From NCBI GenBank assembly GCA_963377175.1, contig CAUJNA010002890.1:279501-343500 (forward strand): DNA of 64,000 nt, read 5' to 3'. Below are positions 62,038 through 64,000 of the stretch, piece after piece. The notes beneath the pieces are model-generated. The model searched no databases. It was given only the letters and a program-made list of their open reading frames with translations, and was not told the origin of the DNA. A program made the position numbers and the translations under genes. The DNA comes from Effrenium voratum. Its lineage: Eukaryota > Sar > Dinophyceae > Suessiales > Symbiodiniaceae. Numbering within the stretch: the first letter of the stretch is position 1; the number at the start of each line of letters is the position of its first letter.

Positions 62038-62190
62038 CTTCGAACGCAAGCCTTAGGGACTCGGTCGAAGCCTTTCGATGTCGCGCTGAGGCAGCGCCTC
62101 GCTGTGCTGCTGAAGACGGAGCGAAGCGGCTTCGACAGCGGTGCTCGCGAGGAACAAGCCGTGCGGGAGGGAGTCGGGGAAGGGGGTTCT
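62038..62190 (+). CDS. Candidate exon, unknown protein
   Basis: The frame reads LRTQALGTRSKPFDVALRQR, then LAVLLKTERSGFDSGAREEQ and AVREGVGEG. Composition is protein-like. It sits just before a family A copy. No family is recognised. Confidence 0.35.
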
Positions 62191-62207
62191 TCCATTTTTT
62201 TTGTTTA

Positions 62208-62313
62208 AATCCATTTAAACAATGAAATACAAACCATTGTTGGTCGTAAAAGGAATTTCTCACTACTGGAAACATTGTGATTTTTGTCCAGGGATCTTAA
62301 CCAAATGGAAGGT
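62208..62313. repeat. Family A element (left end diverged)
   Basis: TTGTTGGTCGTAAAAGGAAT core, CACTACTGGAAACATTGTG, and TCTTAACCAAATGGAAGG at the right. Confidence 0.65.
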
Positions 62314-63340
62314 TTTTATTGGCGTATGGAGTGCTTCTCCTTCCTTGGCGGCAATCAGAACCTATGTTTTTTACTCTTACCTTCCCGAGTTGGTTTTAAA
62401 GGGAATCGATTTCACCACTGGAAGTATGTGTCTTGTTTCATGGGAGTTAAAGAACATGTTTCTCGGTTTTTCTGGGATCTCTGTCGATCAGGAAACCGGT
62501 AGTTGGTGGTTTTGATTTGGAGTGGAAGCCCTGGTTCTTGTTGGAGATACATGGGAGACCATCCCTGACCACCGAACCACCAAGCCCAACCGCAAACTAC
62601 GAAGAAGCTTTAACATGTTTCAAAGCTCACCAAAAAAGCAGGACCAGAGTGCGGCATTTGGCTTGTGGCAAAAGCTGAGGTAGTTTTGAGAGCTGGAGTT
62701 CTTGAGGGGTTGGGGTCAAGGGAACTAGAGAGGCACCACTTGGATGTCCAACCAGCTTAGTAGACTAAGGTCACTGGGGCTATTCCCCTGGTGGTTTGGA
62801 TTGGTGGTTTGGTGGAATGGTTTCCCATTTAATTACCCTCTACAACTAGGGGTTCAATTCCAAGTCCAAATCACAAATCCAAACCAAACCACCCCCATGT
62901 TTGGGGTGTTAAGAAAGCAATCGGAAAAAACGACAATTTGTTGGAGTTCAACCGTTAAAAAAGACACCCCAGAAGGAACACGGCCCCATGTTTGGGGTGT
63001 TAAGAACGGGATTTTTTGGGCAGCCGCCGAAGAAATCTTGGAGGCTACAGGCTCTTTGGGCCGAGGGGTGGCCCATTTTGGGCTTCGCCACTGGAAAGCA
63101 TTGGTCTGGAAGCTCGAAAGCAGAAACCGAAGACAAACCATGGCTCAAACACGTCGTCTCAACCCAAAAGATTTCTGGGGCTCCGTGTTCTTTTTATTGT
63201 TTTGCCGCCCCCCCCCCCCACCCCAAAACCCTCTTCGTGTGCCGATTTGTGTTGGTGGTCTCTTTGTTTGCTCGTTGGTTAAATATAAGCACCAGTGTTG
63301 ACCATTCAGAATTGTCATCATCCAAATAGGGTGCCGCTGC
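62314..63340. other. Non-coding stretch with repeat fragments
   Basis: It contains GGTTTGGATTTGG-type repeats (62505-62600, 62790-62890) and two copies of CCCCATGTTTGGGGTGTTAA at 62895 and 62985. No supported gene. Confidence 0.4.
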
Positions 63341-63475
63341 TTAAAGGGGCAGGGTACTTAGTAAGTTAGCAACAGGGTCATCACCATGGTTACCCACAAA
63401 AGCCATGGTTATACGTCTTCTTTTTGTATAATTAACCAGGTTTGTTCTCACCGCTTCAACCCATCGCCCCTTTGA
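63341..63475. repeat. Family H element
   Basis: TTAAAGGGGCAGGGTACTTA at the left and CGCCCCTTTGA at the right. Confidence 0.65.
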
Positions 63476-63476
63476 C

Positions 63477-63705
63477 TTGGTGGCTCCCAGCCATTCGGTT
63501 CCTTAGCTTTTTAGTTTTTTAGTGTTTAGTGGTAGTTTCCGTTCTTTACATCCACAAGTTAGTCACCCATCGCCTCTTTGACTTGGTGGCTCCCAGCCAT
63601 TCGGTTCCTTAGCTTTTTAGTTTTTTAGTGTTTAGTGGTAGTTTCGGTTCTTTACACCCACAAGTTAGTCACTTCTAGCGGGGGATCGGAAAACCGGCAG
63701 CCCAG
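63477..63705. repeat. Family D repeat with internal tandem duplication
   Basis: The block from TTGGTGGCTCCCAGCC through CACAAGTTAGTCAC occurs twice in direct order before the usual GGAAAACCGGCAGCCCAG end. Confidence 0.75.
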
Positions 63706-63902
63706 TTTGGTTAGAAATGATGGGGTCCACTAGTTTAGGTTCGTTTTATGCCATTCATTTCCCAAGGAAACCCCATCCATTTTCCAAGGCCGACATGCTC
63801 ATTTTCTTTGACACACACGCACACATTTTCAGTGATGGCAACTCAAAATTTTGATCACCTTCTAAGCTGGTCCTTCGGGTTGCTTCCGATTTCTAATTCG
63901 GG

Positions 63903-64000
63903 GCGAGTTGGGAGGAGAGCGACGACAGCAGCAGCGACTCCTCGGATTCGCTATGGAACCGCGGGGGGCTGCGGTACTGGGCCCCGGGTCTCTACCGCTG
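63903..64000 (+). CDS. Partial exon at the right edge, acidic/Ser-rich
   Basis: The frame reads ASWEESDDSSSDSSDSLWNR, then GGLRYWAPGLYR, and runs off the window. No family can be assigned from this piece. Confidence 0.35.

Overview
The window looks like nuclear DNA of a dinoflagellate. The evidence is many short exons separated by repeat-derived introns, abundant short terminal-inverted-repeat (TIR) elements of the introner type, a spliced-leader-like sequence inside an LTR, plant-type telomere-like repeats, tandem gene copies, and a very large copia-type retroelement. Several recurring TIR families in and between exons would suit a Suessiales genome such as Polarella or Symbiodiniaceae. That placement is inference only.

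Layout. Positions 1-3.3 kb hold two tandem copies of a secreted Cys-rich PAN/apple-like protein gene. The second copy carries a 113-bp intron that the first lacks. Minisatellites and repeats fill 3.6-5.2 kb, and 6.3-7.1 kb has candidate exons of an unknown gene. A peroxin-12 (PEX12) gene lies at 8.1-9.5 kb. Candidate exons of unknown function follow at 10.2-11.4 kb. From 14.4 to 23.8 kb the pieces of a family GT31 (beta-1,3-galactosyltransferase-type) gene appear in order on the + strand, with a plausible last exon at 48.14-48.26 kb. From 48.9 kb to the end there are scattered candidate exons among introner-like repeats, minisatellites and a 0.9-kb microsatellite. A truncated acidic/Ser-rich exon lies at the right edge.

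The centrepiece is a full-length LTR retrotransposon at 23866-46469 (22,604 bp), inserted in the sense direction between the ninth recognisable exon of the GT31 gene and its apparent last exon. Its 475-bp LTRs (TG...CA) differ at one base by eye and are flanked by a perfect 5-bp target duplication, TTTGC. It encodes ORF1, a Gag with Cys-rich and two CCCH zinc-finger motifs, and a 2359-residue Pol. Pol runs in copia order with two extra modules: protease, integrase, a methyltransferase-like domain, a complete dUTPase, reverse transcriptase, RNase H. After Pol come about 8.7 kb of further coding sequence in four overlapping frames, with an ADP-ribosyltransferase-like motif set, a RanBP2-type zinc finger and a low-complexity basic tail.

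Gag and Pol are linked by a textbook -1 frameshift signal: slippery GGGTTTT abutting the Gag stop, a 5-nt spacer and a 9-bp stem. Each of the five frame changes between consecutive overlapping ORFs in the element is -1. The intact motifs and nearly identical LTRs point to a recent, possibly still competent insertion.

The remaining sequence is mostly short repeat families, called A to H here, which recur across the window with inverted ends. For family F the tandem PAN genes give a with/without comparison in which the insertion duplicated CAGGT and supplies its own splice sites.
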